Assembly: GCF_024448935.1 (NCBI RefSeq)
Contig: NZ_JAMOIE010000026.1
Span: 1-51,236 of the forward strand
Reading direction: 5' to 3'
DNA length: 51,236 bases
DNA from: Stutzerimonas stutzeri
GTDB lineage: Bacteria > Pseudomonadota > Gammaproteobacteria > Pseudomonadales > Pseudomonadaceae
Shown here: positions 40,757-48,935 of the stretch, piece by piece
Layout: each line of letters opens with the position of its first letter
Position numbering within the stretch: position 1 is the stretch's first letter
Translations under genes and position numbers: made by a program
The notes under the pieces: generated by a model
The model's input: only the letters and a program-made list of their open reading frames with translations
Databases searched by the model: none
What the model was told of the DNA's origin: nothing

Positions 40757-41174
40757 GCCGGCCCGCGTGATGAGCGATGACGCGGCAAGCGTTGACGTGC
40801 CGGTTGGTGGTGCGGTCATGAAAGGGCGCAGCGGGCTGGCGCGGATCTGGTACGCGTCCGGCTATTCGGCTGCAGGTCTCAAGGCCGCCTATATAGGCGA
40901 AGCGGCATTCCGCCAGCTGGTGCTGCTGAACGTGCTGCTGATTCCGCTGGCCTTCCTGCTCGACGTCAGCCGCGTCGAGCGCGCCGTGCTGATCGCCGTG
41001 GTGTTTCTCGGCCTGATCGTCGAACTGCTCAACTCGGCCATCGAGGCGACGGTCGATCGCATCTCCCTCGAACTGCACCCGCTCTCCAAGCAGGCCAAGG
41101 ACATGGGCAGCGCCGCGCAACTGCTGGCGCTGTGCCTGATCGGCCTGGTCTGGGCGGCGATTCTGATCCCCTGA
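40746..41174 (+). CDS. dgkA: Diacylglycerol kinase DgkA
   Basis: 142 residues from the ATG at 40746; ATGs at 40770 and 40818 are alternatives, since the first 30 residues (SSEPARVMSDDAASVDVPVGG) are polar and longer than usual. AAYIGEAAFRQLVLLNVLLIPLAFLL, VELLNSAIEATVDRISLELHPLSKQAKDMGSAAQLLAL are the trimeric DgkA signature with the catalytic Glu in LNSAIEA. It turns diacylglycerol, a by-product of phospholipid-headgroup transfer, into phosphatidate. It sits directly before such a transferase. Confidence 0.95.
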   Translation: MSSEPARVMSDDAASVDVPVGGAVMKGRSGLARIWYASGYSAAGLKAAYIGEAAFRQLVLLNVLLIPLAFLLDVSRVERAVLIAVVFLGLIVELLNSAIEATVDRISLELHPLSKQAKDMGSAAQLLALCLIGLVWAAILIP

Positions 41175-41185
41175 AGGACATACCC

Positions 41186-43351
41186 ATGCTTTCCTCATTG
41201 CGACGCCCCGGTCGACAGCGCCCGCTGCCCGGCTTCAACGCCCTGGCCGCGCACCTGCGCTTCACGTTGGCCAGTGCGCTGGCCCTGCTGGCGGTGTTTG
41301 CCCTGCTGCGCCTGGCCTTGCTGCTGTTCAACCGCGAGCTGATCGGCAGCACGCCGCTGGCCAGTTTCGTCGAGGCATTCGGCAACGGCCTGCGCTTCGA
41401 CCTGCGGATGACGGTGTACATCCTGCTGCCACTGCTGCTCGGCGTGCTGAGCGTGCGTGTGATGGCTGCCCGCGGCCTGCTGCGGCTGTGGTTGACTGTG
41501 TGCGCCAGCCTGACGATCCTGCTCGGGCTGATCGAGCTGAACTTCTATCGCGAGTTTCATCAGCGCCTCAACAGCCTGGTGTTCCAGTATCTGCAGGAAG
41601 ATCCGGCCACGGTGCTGAGCATGCTCTGGCACGGCTTCCCGGTGCTGCAGCTGCTGGCGGCCTGGGGCGCGGCGAGCGTAGCGATGTACGCCCTGTTCGG
41701 CTGGCTGGAGCGGCTGACCCATGCCGCGCCGGTCGTTCATTCAGGCGGCGCAAGCCGCAGTGGCGCGGCCTGGTATACCCGCACCGCGGTGTTCACGCTG
41801 CTGGTGCTGGTCTGTGTGGTGGCCGCGCGTGGCACGCTGCGCCAGGGCCCGCCGCTGCGCTGGGGCGATGCCTTCACCACCGAGTCGATGTTCGCCAACC
41901 ACCTCGGCCTGAACGCGACGCTGTCACTCTACGATGCCGCCAGGAACCGCTTCTCCAGCCACCGTGACAACAGCTGGAAGGCGACGCTGCCGGCCGAGCA
42001 GGCGCAGGCGATCACCCGCGAACTGCTGCTGACCGGCAACGACCAACTGGTGGATGCCGGGCTGGCGGCGGTACGCCGTGATTTCCGGCCGCCAGCGGAC
42101 GGGCAGCTGCCGGTGCGCAACGTGGTGGTGATCCTGATGGAAAGCTTCGCCGGGCGTTTCGTTGGGGCGCTGGGCAGCCAGGAAGGCATCACACCGAACT
42201 TCGACCGCCTCGCCGAAGAGGGCCTGCTGTTCAGCCGCTTCTTCGCCAACGGCACCCATACCCACCAGGGCATGTTCGCCAGCATGGCCTGCTTCCCCAA
42301 CCTGCCGGGCTTCGAGTACCTGATGCAGACGCCCGAGGGTGGCAACCGCTTCTCCGGCTTGCCGCAACTGCTCAGCGCACGGCAGTTCAACGACGTCTAT
42401 GTCTACAACGGCGATTTCGCCTGGGACAACCAGTCCGGCTTCTTCAGCAACCAGGGCATGACCCGCTTCATCGGTCGCGACGACTACGTCGATCCGGTGG
42501 TGGCCGATCCGACCTGGGGCGTTTCCGATCAGGACATGTTCACCCGCGCTGCCGAGGAGCTAGGACAGCTTGACCGCAGCAAGCCGTTCTATGCGCTGCT
42601 GCAGACGCTGTCCAACCACACGCCCTATGCGCTGCCGGAGCAACTGCCGGTCGCTCCGGTACAGGGGCACGGCAATCTGGATCAGCACCTGACCGCGATG
42701 CGCTATTCGGACTGGGCGCTGGGGCAGTTCTTCGACAGGGTGCGGGGCGAGCCCTGGTTCGAGCAGACGCTGTTCGTGGTGGTCGGCGATCACGGCTTCG
42801 GGGTGCCGGAGGAGCTTACCGAGATGGACCTGTTCCGCTTCAACGTGCCGCTGCTGCTGATTGCGCCGGGCATCACCGAGCGCTTCGGCAGCCGGCGCGA
42901 TGTGGTCGGGACGCAGGTCGACGTGGTGCCGACCATCATGGGGCGGCTCGGTGGCGAGGTGCGGCACCAGTGCTGGGGGCGTGACCTGCTCAGCCTGGCG
43001 GCGAACGATCCGGGGTTCGGCATCATCAAACCGTCGGGCAGCGATCAGACGGTGGCGATGATTCGCGGTGACCGCGTGCTGGTGCAGCCCAAGGAGCAAG
43101 CGGCGCGCCTGTATCGCTATCGCCTGGGAGCCAACCCGCAGGGCGAACGACTCGCAGCGGATGCCGAGGCGGCGCAATTGCAGCGCCAGCTGGAAGCCTA
43201 CCTGCAGACCGCGACCGCCAGCCTGCTGGCCAATCGCAGCGCGGATCGCGAGCGCGAGGCAGCGCCCGGCAGCGTGCCGCTGGCCAGAGTGGTGCTGCCG
43301 GCAAAGCCGCCCAAGGCGCCGATCCGGGTACGCCAGGTGAGCGAAGGCTGA
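41186..43351 (+). CDS. LTA-synthase-family sulfatase-like transferase, second paralogue
   Basis: 721 residues from the ATG at 41186, with GAAGGA in front. Membrane segments at about 27-50, 65-90, 100-125, 155-175 and 205-225 precede the enzyme domain with NVVVILMESFAGRFVGALGSQEGITPNFDRLAEEG, FFANGTHTHQGMFAS with the nucleophilic Thr, and LFVVVGDHGFGVPEELTEMDLFRFNVPLLLIAPGI with the DH metal pair. It differs from the paralogue at 35243 and may use another acceptor. With dgkA it looks like the OpgB-DgkA pair of enteric bacteria: phosphoglycerol transfer releases diacylglycerol, which DgkA recycles. Confidence 0.9.
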   Translation: MLSSLRRPGRQRPLPGFNALAAHLRFTLASALALLAVFALLRLALLLFNRELIGSTPLASFVEAFGNGLRFDLRMTVYILLPLLLGVLSVRVMAARGLLRLWLTVCASLTILLGLIELNFYREFHQRLNSLVFQYLQEDPATVLSMLWHGFPVLQLLAAWGAASVAMYALFGWLERLTHAAPVVHSGGASRSGAAWYTRTAVFTLLVLVCVVAARGTLRQGPPLRWGDAFTTESMFANHLGLNATLSLYDAARNRFSSHRDNSWKATLPAEQAQAITRELLLTGNDQLVDAGLAAVRRDFRPPADGQLPVRNVVVILMESFAGRFVGALGSQEGITPNFDRLAEEGLLFSRFFANGTHTHQGMFASMACFPNLPGFEYLMQTPEGGNRFSGLPQLLSARQFNDVYVYNGDFAWDNQSGFFSNQGMTRFIGRDDYVDPVVADPTWGVSDQDMFTRAAEELGQLDRSKPFYALLQTLSNHTPYALPEQLPVAPVQGHGNLDQHLTAMRYSDWALGQFFDRVRGEPWFEQTLFVVVGDHGFGVPEELTEMDLFRFNVPLLLIAPGITERFGSRRDVVGTQVDVVPTIMGRLGGEVRHQCWGRDLLSLAANDPGFGIIKPSGSDQTVAMIRGDRVLVQPKEQAARLYRYRLGANPQGERLAADAEAAQLQRQLEAYLQTATASLLANRSADREREAAPGSVPLARVVLPAKPPKAPIRVRQVSEG

Positions 43352-43392
43352 GCTCCGGTGACGAACCCTCTGAGCTCCGGTGACGAACCCTC
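43349..43392. repeat. Exact 22-base tandem duplication at the LTA synthase end
   Basis: The 22 bases starting with TGAGCTCCGGTGACG at 43349 are repeated at 43371, so the stop codon and what follows are duplicated. It seems a recent slip event. Confidence 0.9.
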
Positions 43393-43436
43393 ATGGATTG
43401 CCTCAGTGGGAAGAAGTGGCGCTCAACGCGGGATCT

Positions 43437-43667
43437 TCACCTGGCCCCATCGAAGTCGCCGCGTTCGGCGTCCCGGTGGCAGGCCAGGCAGTTGAAGCAC
43501 TGCTTGCCGATCAAGCCGTCGCCGACCGCCGGCGAGCCGCCACGCATCAGCCAGACCCGCTGGTGCAAACCCAAGACGAGGTCAGCGACGCCACGTTCGC
43601 TCGCGGGTCGGTCGACGGCCGCTGAATGGTTACGGATGCGGAACGCCGACCAGTTGCCCGCGTCCAC
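43437..43667 (-). pseudogene. Remnant of a cytochrome c-like gene
   Basis: The minus strand ends with LIGKQCFNCLACHRDAERGDFDGAR, in which CLACH is a CxxCH haem site and the following charged tail resembles the C-terminus of cytochrome P460-like proteins. The upstream part has no recognisable domain, and the start lies in trmA-flanking sequence, so it is likely a fragment. The assignment is weak. Confidence 0.3.
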
Positions 43668-43674
43668 TGGGTGG

Positions 43675-44763
43675 TCACCTGCGAACCAGCAACACGCCCG
43701 ACTCCATGTGGTGGGTGTAGGGGAACTGGTCGAACAGCGCGCAGCGCTCGATGCGGTGGGTATCGTGCAGCTGGGCGATGTTCGCCGCCAGGGTGTCGGG
43801 GTTGCAGGAAATATAGAGGATGCGCTCGAAACGGCGGGTCAGTTCGCAGGTGGCCGGGTCCATGCCGGCGCGGGGCGGATCGACGAACACGCTGCCGAAG
43901 GCGTAGCGCTTCAGGTCGATGTGGGCCAGGCGGCGGAACGGCCGCACTTCGTTGAGAGCCTGGGTCAGCTCCTCGGCGGAGAGGCGCACCAGCTCGATAT
44001 TCTCGATACCGTTGCCTTCGATGTTGGCCAGCGCGGCGTTGACCGAGGATTTGCTGATCTCGGTGGCCAGCACGCGGCGCACGCGGGTGGACAGCGGCAG
44101 GGTGAAGTTGCCATTGCCGCAATAGAGTTCGAGCAGATCGTCGCTGCGCTCGCCAAGCACGTCGTAGGCCCAGTTCAGCATCTTCTGGCATACGTCGCCG
44201 TTGGGCTGGGTGAAGGCACCTTCGGGTTGTCGGTAGCGGAAGGTGCGGCCCGCGACGGTCAGTTGCTCGGTCACGTAGTCGCGGCCGATGACGATGCGCT
44301 TGCCCTTGGAGCGGCCGACGATGCTGGCGCCCAGTGCCTCGGCTAGCTTTTCTGCCTCCTGCTGCCAGGCAGCGTCCAGCGGGCGGTGGTAGGCGAGGGT
44401 GATCAGCGCATCGCCGGAGAGCGTGGTCAGGAACTCGACCTGGAACAGCTTGAAACTCAGGGTCTCGCTGGCTTGCCAGGCGGCCTTGAGCTGCGGCATC
44501 AGCTCGTTGATGCGACGGCTGGCGATGGGGAACTCGTCGATCAGAATGGGCGTGTGCTTGTCGCCCTGCTCGAACATCGCGTAATGGCGTTGGCCGTCCT
44601 CGCGCCACAGGCGGAACTCGGTGCGAAGCCGATAGTGTTCACGTGGCGAGTCGAAGACTTCCGGCGCGGGTGCGTCGAAGGGCGCCAGCAGGTCCACCAG
44701 CCGGGCGGTCTTGTCGGCGAGTTGGGCGTCGTAGGTGGCGGGGTCGAATTGCGGAGCGCTCAT
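43675..44763 (-). CDS. trmA: tRNA (uracil-5-)-methyltransferase TrmA
   Basis: 362 residues from the ATG at 44763 (the frame continues to 44826). [33 protein letters not shown] is the TrmA N-terminal domain. [16 protein letters not shown] is the SAM motif, [10 protein letters not shown] the substrate loop, [15 protein letters not shown] holds the catalytic Cys, and [11 protein letters not shown] the C-terminal Glu. It methylates U54 of tRNA. The length is normal and it is a single gene. Confidence 0.96.
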   Translation of the reverse strand: MSAPQFDPATYDAQLADKTARLVDLLAPFDAPAPEVFDSPREHYRLRTEFRLWREDGQRHYAMFEQGDKHTPILIDEFPIASRRINELMPQLKAAWQASETLSFKLFQVEFLTTLSGDALITLAYHRPLDAAWQQEAEKLAEALGASIVGRSKGKRIVIGRDYVTEQLTVAGRTFRYRQPEGAFTQPNGDVCQKMLNWAYDVLGERSDDLLELYCGNGNFTLPLSTRVRRVLATEISKSSVNAALANIEGNGIENIELVRLSAEELTQALNEVRPFRRLAHIDLKRYAFGSVFVDPPRAGMDPATCELTRRFERILYISCNPDTLAANIAQLHDTHRIERCALFDQFPYTHHMESGVLLVRR

Positions 44764-44915
44764 GAAGACTCTTGGAGTGGTAGGTAAATGGGGTGGATCG
44801 GGGCGCGCAGCTGACGCTTCAACCACCCCCCGTCTCCGTATGAAAGGTGGATGAAAAAAACGTCATCCACGGCTCGGAAGATGACGACAGATGGCGCGGA
44901 GTGCGCCACGCTTTT

Positions 44916-44950
44916 GCTTGCAGCTTGCAGCTTGCAGCTTGCAGCTTGCA
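44916..44950. repeat. Heptamer tandem repeat, five copies of GCTTGCA
   Basis: Five head-to-tail copies of GCTTGCA lie between trmA and the purine permease, just after the permease stop. The unit has no spacer, so this is a simple-sequence repeat and not CRISPR. A similar but broken sequence occurs after 51139. Confidence 0.95.
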
Positions 44951-44957
44951 GCTGCCT

Positions 44958-46253
44958 TCAGCCGGCAAACCAGCCCAGCTTCACCACGAACAGTGCCGAG
45001 AGAATCCACATGGCCGGGCTCAGCTCGCGCCAGCGGCCGGCCAGCAGCTTGATCGCGGTCCAGGCGATGAAGCCGAAGGCGATGCCGTTGGCGATGGAGA
45101 AGGTCAGCGGCATGGCCAGCGCGGCGATGGCAACCGGTGCGGCGACGGTAAGGTCGTCCCAGTCGATGTTGGCCAGGCTGCTCATCATCAGCACGGCGAC
45201 GAACAGCAGCGCCGGTGCGGTGGCGTAGGCCGGCACGGCACCGGCCAACGGGGCGAAGAACAGGCTGAGCAGGAACAGCAGCGCCACCACGCAGGCGGTC
45301 AGGCCGGTGCGCCCGCCGGCGCTGATGCCGGCGGCCGATTCGATGTAGCTGGTGGTGGTCGAGGTGCCCAGTGCGGCGCCAGCCATGGTCGCGGTGCTGT
45401 CAGCCAGCAGCGCGCGGCCGAGGCGAGGCATGCGACCGTCCTTGTCCAGCAGGTTGGCTTTCTGGGCGACACCGATGAGGGTGCCTGAGGTGTCAAACAG
45501 GTCGACGAAGAGGAAAGCGAAGATCACGCTGAGCAGGCCAATGTCCAGCGCGCCCATGATGTCCAGCTGCATGAAGGTCGGCACCAGCGAAGGCGGCATC
45601 GAGACCACGCCGTTGAGCTCGGAAAGGCCCAGCAGGATCGACAACCCGGTCACCACCAGAATGCCGATCATGACGGCACCGGTGACCTTGCGATAAGCCA
45701 GCGCGGCGATCAGGAAGAAGCCGAGGCAGGCGAGCAGCGGTCCGCCGGCGGTGAGGTCACCGAGGCCCACCAGAGTGGCTGGGTTGTCGACGACGATGCC
45801 AGCATTTTTCAGCGCGATGATTGCCAGGAACAGGCCGATACCCGCCGCGATGCCCGAACGCAGCGCCAGCGGAATGCTGTGGATGATCCACTCGCGAATC
45901 TTGAAGATCGACAGCAGGAAGAAAATAGCGCCCGAGAGAAACACCGCACCCAGCGCGGTCTGCCAGGTGTAGCCCATGGTCAGCACCACGGTGTAGGTGA
46001 AGAAGGCGTTGAGGCCCATGCCCGGCGCCAGCGCGATGGGGTAGTTGGCGACCAGGCCCATGATCGCCGAGCCGATGGCCGCGGCCAGGCAGGTGGCGAC
46101 GAATACCGCGCCGTGATCCATGCCGGTTTCGGCGAGGATGCTCGGGTTGACGAAGAGGATGTAGGCCATCGTCAGAAAGGTGGTGAGACCGGCCAGGATC
46201 TCGGTGCGCAGCGTGGTGTGGTGCGCCTTGAGTTGGAACAGTTTCTCCAGCAT
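44958..46253 (-). CDS. NCS2-type adenine/guanine/hypoxanthine permease (AzgA-like)
   Basis: 431 residues with about 12-14 membrane segments. EILAGLTTFLTMAYILFVNPSIL, ANYPIALAPGMGLNAFFTYTVV, LFVDLFDTSGTLIGVAQKANLLDKDGRMPRLGRALLADS and GTSTTTSYIESAAGISAGGRTGLTACVV are all signatures of the AzgA/GhxP branch, with the Glu and Asp residues used for purine binding and proton coupling. It imports a purine by proton symport. It stands alone between trmA and the molybdenum set. Confidence 0.93.
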   Translation of the reverse strand: MLEKLFQLKAHHTTLRTEILAGLTTFLTMAYILFVNPSILAETGMDHGAVFVATCLAAAIGSAIMGLVANYPIALAPGMGLNAFFTYTVVLTMGYTWQTALGAVFLSGAIFFLLSIFKIREWIIHSIPLALRSGIAAGIGLFLAIIALKNAGIVVDNPATLVGLGDLTAGGPLLACLGFFLIAALAYRKVTGAVMIGILVVTGLSILLGLSELNGVVSMPPSLVPTFMQLDIMGALDIGLLSVIFAFLFVDLFDTSGTLIGVAQKANLLDKDGRMPRLGRALLADSTATMAGAALGTSTTTSYIESAAGISAGGRTGLTACVVALLFLLSLFFAPLAGAVPAYATAPALLFVAVLMMSSLANIDWDDLTVAAPVAIAALAMPLTFSIANGIAFGFIAWTAIKLLAGRWRELSPAMWILSALFVVKLGWFAG

Positions 46254-46522
46254 GGTGATTCCTCTTCTTGCCGGTCTTTCGTGCGGTTGGGGTACAGCAA
46301 AGCTTATCCGGGCGAAGCCCGCAAAAAGCGGGGCATCTTACACCGTCGCTCGAGCGGGTTGAATTTCCATTCGGTGACTGGTGAATGCTGCTTTTCACGG
46401 TAGGGTCGCGCCGCCCTGTAGCCGGCACCGGGCGAGATTGTGAAGCCGGCGCGCAACGGTTGTACTCGGGACGGGTCTGTGTGACTGACGGCCCGATTGG
46501 CCCCGTTCTGCGAGGAGGGAAC
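46254..46522. other. Intergenic region between purine permease and the Mo-hydroxylase set
   Basis: Divergent promoters must lie here. No purine riboswitch consensus or clear hexamers were seen. Confidence 0.4.
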
Positions 46523-46618
46523 ATGACCGAACAGCAGGCCGACCGACGGTTGGGTGAGCGCCACAGGCGCCTCGGCATGCCCGGCTCGCTGCACATGAGG
46601 AAGCACCCGCATGGTTGA
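46523..46618 (+). CDS. Short leader ORF with a strong ribosome site
   Basis: 31 codons (MTEQQADRRLGERHRRLGMP...) begin 3 bases after GGAGGG and stop inside the first codons of the next gene, whose ATG at 46611 overlaps. The polar, Arg/His-rich peptide matches no domain. Its job may be translational coupling of the nucleotidyltransferase, which has no ribosome site of its own. Confidence 0.45.
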   Translation: MTEQQADRRLGERHRRLGMPGSLHMRKHPHG

Positions 46619-47213
46619 ACCCGTCCGCGGTGTATGCGCCCTGGTGCTGGCGGCGGGGCAGGGCAGCCGTTACCGCGAGCATGCCGATCAGGACAAACTG
46701 CTCGCTCCCTGCAACCGCACGCCTGATGCCCCGCCCGTGCTGGCGGCGACGCTTGGCGCGCTGTGCGGGGTCGCCGAGCGGCTGGTCGTCGTGACCCGTG
46801 ACGACAACAGCGAGCTGCTTGCCTGGCTTGGGCTGCAGGCTGACCGGTACGCTGCCGAGGTGTTCGCCGTGCACACCCGGGGGTTGGGCCACAGCCTGGC
46901 GCAGGCGGTCAGGCAGTACCCGAGCGACAAGGGCTGGCTGGTCGCGCTCGGCGACATGCCCTATGTGCGGCCCGCCACCTTCCGTCGCATCGCTGAGCAG
47001 ATCGAGCCACCGCGCCTGGTGGTGGCAAGCCATCAGGGGCAGCGCGGCCATCCGCGCGGGATCGGTCGCGACCAGGCATTGCAGGTGATGTCGCTGGACG
47101 GCGAGTGCGGTGCTCAGGCGCTGTTTTCGAGTGGTGCCGCCTGGGACATCGAGGTCGATGACTCCGGCGTGTTGCAGGACATTGATCGCCCCGATGATCG
47201 ACGCAGCAGCTGA
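46611..47213 (+). CDS. MocA/MobA-like molybdenum cofactor nucleotidyltransferase
   Basis: 200 residues. CALVLAAGQGSRYREHADQDKLLAPC is the LAAGxGxR nucleotide-binding loop with the following Lys; WLVALGDMPYVRPATFRRI holds the metal-binding Asp, and HQGQRGHPRGIGRD the H-P loop of the MocA branch. MocA makes the cytosine dinucleotide form of molybdopterin for xanthine-oxidase-type enzymes. The aldehyde oxidoreductase genes start 205 bases downstream, and would need this cofactor. An overlapping leader ORF probably helps its translation. Confidence 0.88.
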   Translation: MVEPVRGVCALVLAAGQGSRYREHADQDKLLAPCNRTPDAPPVLAATLGALCGVAERLVVVTRDDNSELLAWLGLQADRYAAEVFAVHTRGLGHSLAQAVRQYPSDKGWLVALGDMPYVRPATFRRIAEQIEPPRLVVASHQGQRGHPRGIGRDQALQVMSLDGECGAQALFSSGAAWDIEVDDSGVLQDIDRPDDRRSS

Positions 47214-47257
47214 CCGGCTGTCGCTGCCTGCCGGTCCGTGTCGCCCCGGCACCTATA

Positions 47258-47263
47258 TATAAA
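47258..47263 (+). promoter_or_regulatory. Possible -10 element before the aldehyde oxidoreductase genes
   Basis: TATAAA within a run of alternating T and A lies 155 bases before the start at 47419. No good -35 is seen 16-18 bases upstream. Confidence 0.25.
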
Positions 47264-47418
47264 GCACCTTGCATGGCTGTGTGCGTGCCCGGCTGAACGA
47301 TTTTTCCGCCTGGGCAGTCGTACTTCCTAGACGCACGGACAGCGCGCCCAATGCCTGAGGTCTTCGGCGATCCTGCATAGAACAGCCAGCCGAAGCCCCC
47401 CCAAACCGTGAGGCTGCC

Positions 47419-47952
47419 ATGAGCGAAACGTCTTCCGCCCCAGGTGGGATTGCCGCCTGTTCCATTTCCCTCCAACTGAACGGCCAGCGCCGTGAAGTCG
47501 AGGTCTATCCCTGGACCACCCTGCTCGATCTGCTGCGCGAACAACTGCACCTGACCGGCACCAAGAAAGGCTGTGACCACGGCCAGTGTGGCGCCTGTAC
47601 CGTGCTGCTCAACGGCAAGCGGATCAATAGCTGCCTGACCCTCGCCGTGATGCACGACGGCGCAGAGCTGACCACCATCGAAGGGCTGGCGCAGGGCGAG
47701 CAACTGCACCCCATGCAGGCCGCCTTCGTCAAACACGACGCCTTCCAGTGCGGCTATTGCACGCCCGGGCAGATCTGCTCGGCGGTGGGCATGATCGCCG
47801 AAGGACGGGCACAAACCCGTGATGATCTGCGCGAACAGATGAGTGGCAATGTCTGCCGTTGCGGCGCCTACCCGAACATTGTCGCCGCCATCGAGGACGC
47901 GACGGCGGAAACGCGCGAGCGTCTGGCCAGTGCGAAGGAGGTGACGCCATGA
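47419..47952 (+). CDS. paoA: [2Fe-2S] subunit of PaoABC-type aldehyde oxidoreductase
   Basis: 177 residues. C52, C57, C60, C72 hold the plant-type cluster ([22 protein letters not shown]); C111, C114, C146, C148 the second (QCGYCTPGQ and [12 protein letters not shown]). Unlike E. coli PaoA there is no Tat signal: it starts [22 protein letters not shown], so the complex is probably cytoplasmic. The stop overlaps the FAD subunit by four bases. Confidence 0.88.
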   Translation: MSETSSAPGGIAACSISLQLNGQRREVEVYPWTTLLDLLREQLHLTGTKKGCDHGQCGACTVLLNGKRINSCLTLAVMHDGAELTTIEGLAQGEQLHPMQAAFVKHDAFQCGYCTPGQICSAVGMIAEGRAQTRDDLREQMSGNVCRCGAYPNIVAAIEDATAETRERLASAKEVTP

Positions 47953-48935
47953 ATCCCTTCAGCTATGCACGCCCGAGCAGTGTCGAGGAAGCCATCGGGC
48001 AATTCCGTCCGGACAGCCGCTACATTGCCGGTGGCACCAACCTGCTGGACCTGATGAAGGAAAACGTCACCCGTCCGTCGCAACTGATCGACATCACCCA
48101 GCTACCACTGGCCGATATCGAAGAGACGGCTGACGGTGGCCTGCGCATCGGGGCTTTGGTGAGCAATGCGGATCTGGCCTGGCACCCGCTGGTGGAGCAG
48201 CGCTACCCGCTGCTGGCCCAGGCGATCCTGGCTGGCGCCTCCCCCCAGCTGCGCAACATGGCCACCACCGGTGGCAACCTGCTGCAGCGCACTCGCTGCT
48301 TCTATTTCTATGACAGCACCACGCCCTGCAACAAACGCGAGCCGGGCAGCGGCTGCTCGGCGCGTGACGGCTTGAATCGCATTCACGCTATTGTCGGCCA
48401 CAGCGACGCCTGCATTGCCGTGCATCCCTCCGATATGTGCGTGGCGCTGGCGGCGCTCGAGGCGGTGGTCCATGTGCAGGGCCAGCGAGGCGAGCGGCGT
48501 ATCGATTTTGCCGACTTCCACCGCCTGCCGGGACAAGCGCCCGAGCACGACAACACCCTGGTCGATGGCGAATTGATCACTGCGGTCGAGTTGCCGGCGC
48601 AGGATTTCTCCGCACACAGCAACTACCTCAAGGTGCGTGATCGCGCCTCCTATGCCTTCGCGCTTGTTGCCGTTGCCGCCGCGCTGGACATGGACGGCAG
48701 GGACATCCGCAGCGCCCGAATTGCCATGGGCGGGGTGGCACACAAGCCCTGGCGCAAGACCGAAGCCGAGGCGGCGCTGGTCGGCAAGACGGCTGATGAT
48801 TCCGCGTTCACCGCCGCTGCGGACATCCTGCTCGAGGGAGCCAGTGGCTTCGAACACAACGCCTTCAAGATCGAACTCGGCCGCCGCGCCATCGTTCGCG
48901 CCCTGACCGACGCCGCCAGAGGAGCCGCCCAATGA
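47949..48935 (+). CDS. paoB: FAD-binding subunit of PaoABC-type aldehyde oxidoreductase
   Basis: 328 residues from the overlapping ATG at 47949. [16 protein letters not shown] and [16 protein letters not shown] form the FAD site. C117, C127, C136 and C155 ([28 protein letters not shown] and [13 protein letters not shown]) are the extra [4Fe-4S] ligands that set PaoB apart from other xanthine-oxidase-family flavin subunits. The length is standard. Confidence 0.92.
   Translation: MNPFSYARPSSVEEAIGQFRPDSRYIAGGTNLLDLMKENVTRPSQLIDITQLPLADIEETADGGLRIGALVSNADLAWHPLVEQRYPLLAQAILAGASPQLRNMATTGGNLLQRTRCFYFYDSTTPCNKREPGSGCSARDGLNRIHAIVGHSDACIAVHPSDMCVALAALEAVVHVQGQRGERRIDFADFHRLPGQAPEHDNTLVDGELITAVELPAQDFSAHSNYLKVRDRASYAFALVAVAAALDMDGRDIRSARIAMGGVAHKPWRKTEAEAALVGKTADDSAFTAAADILLEGASGFEHNAFKIELGRRAIVRALTDAARGAAQ

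Noticed and set aside
44916-44950. Possible CRISPR-like array
   Set aside because: The repeat unit is seven bases with no spacers.
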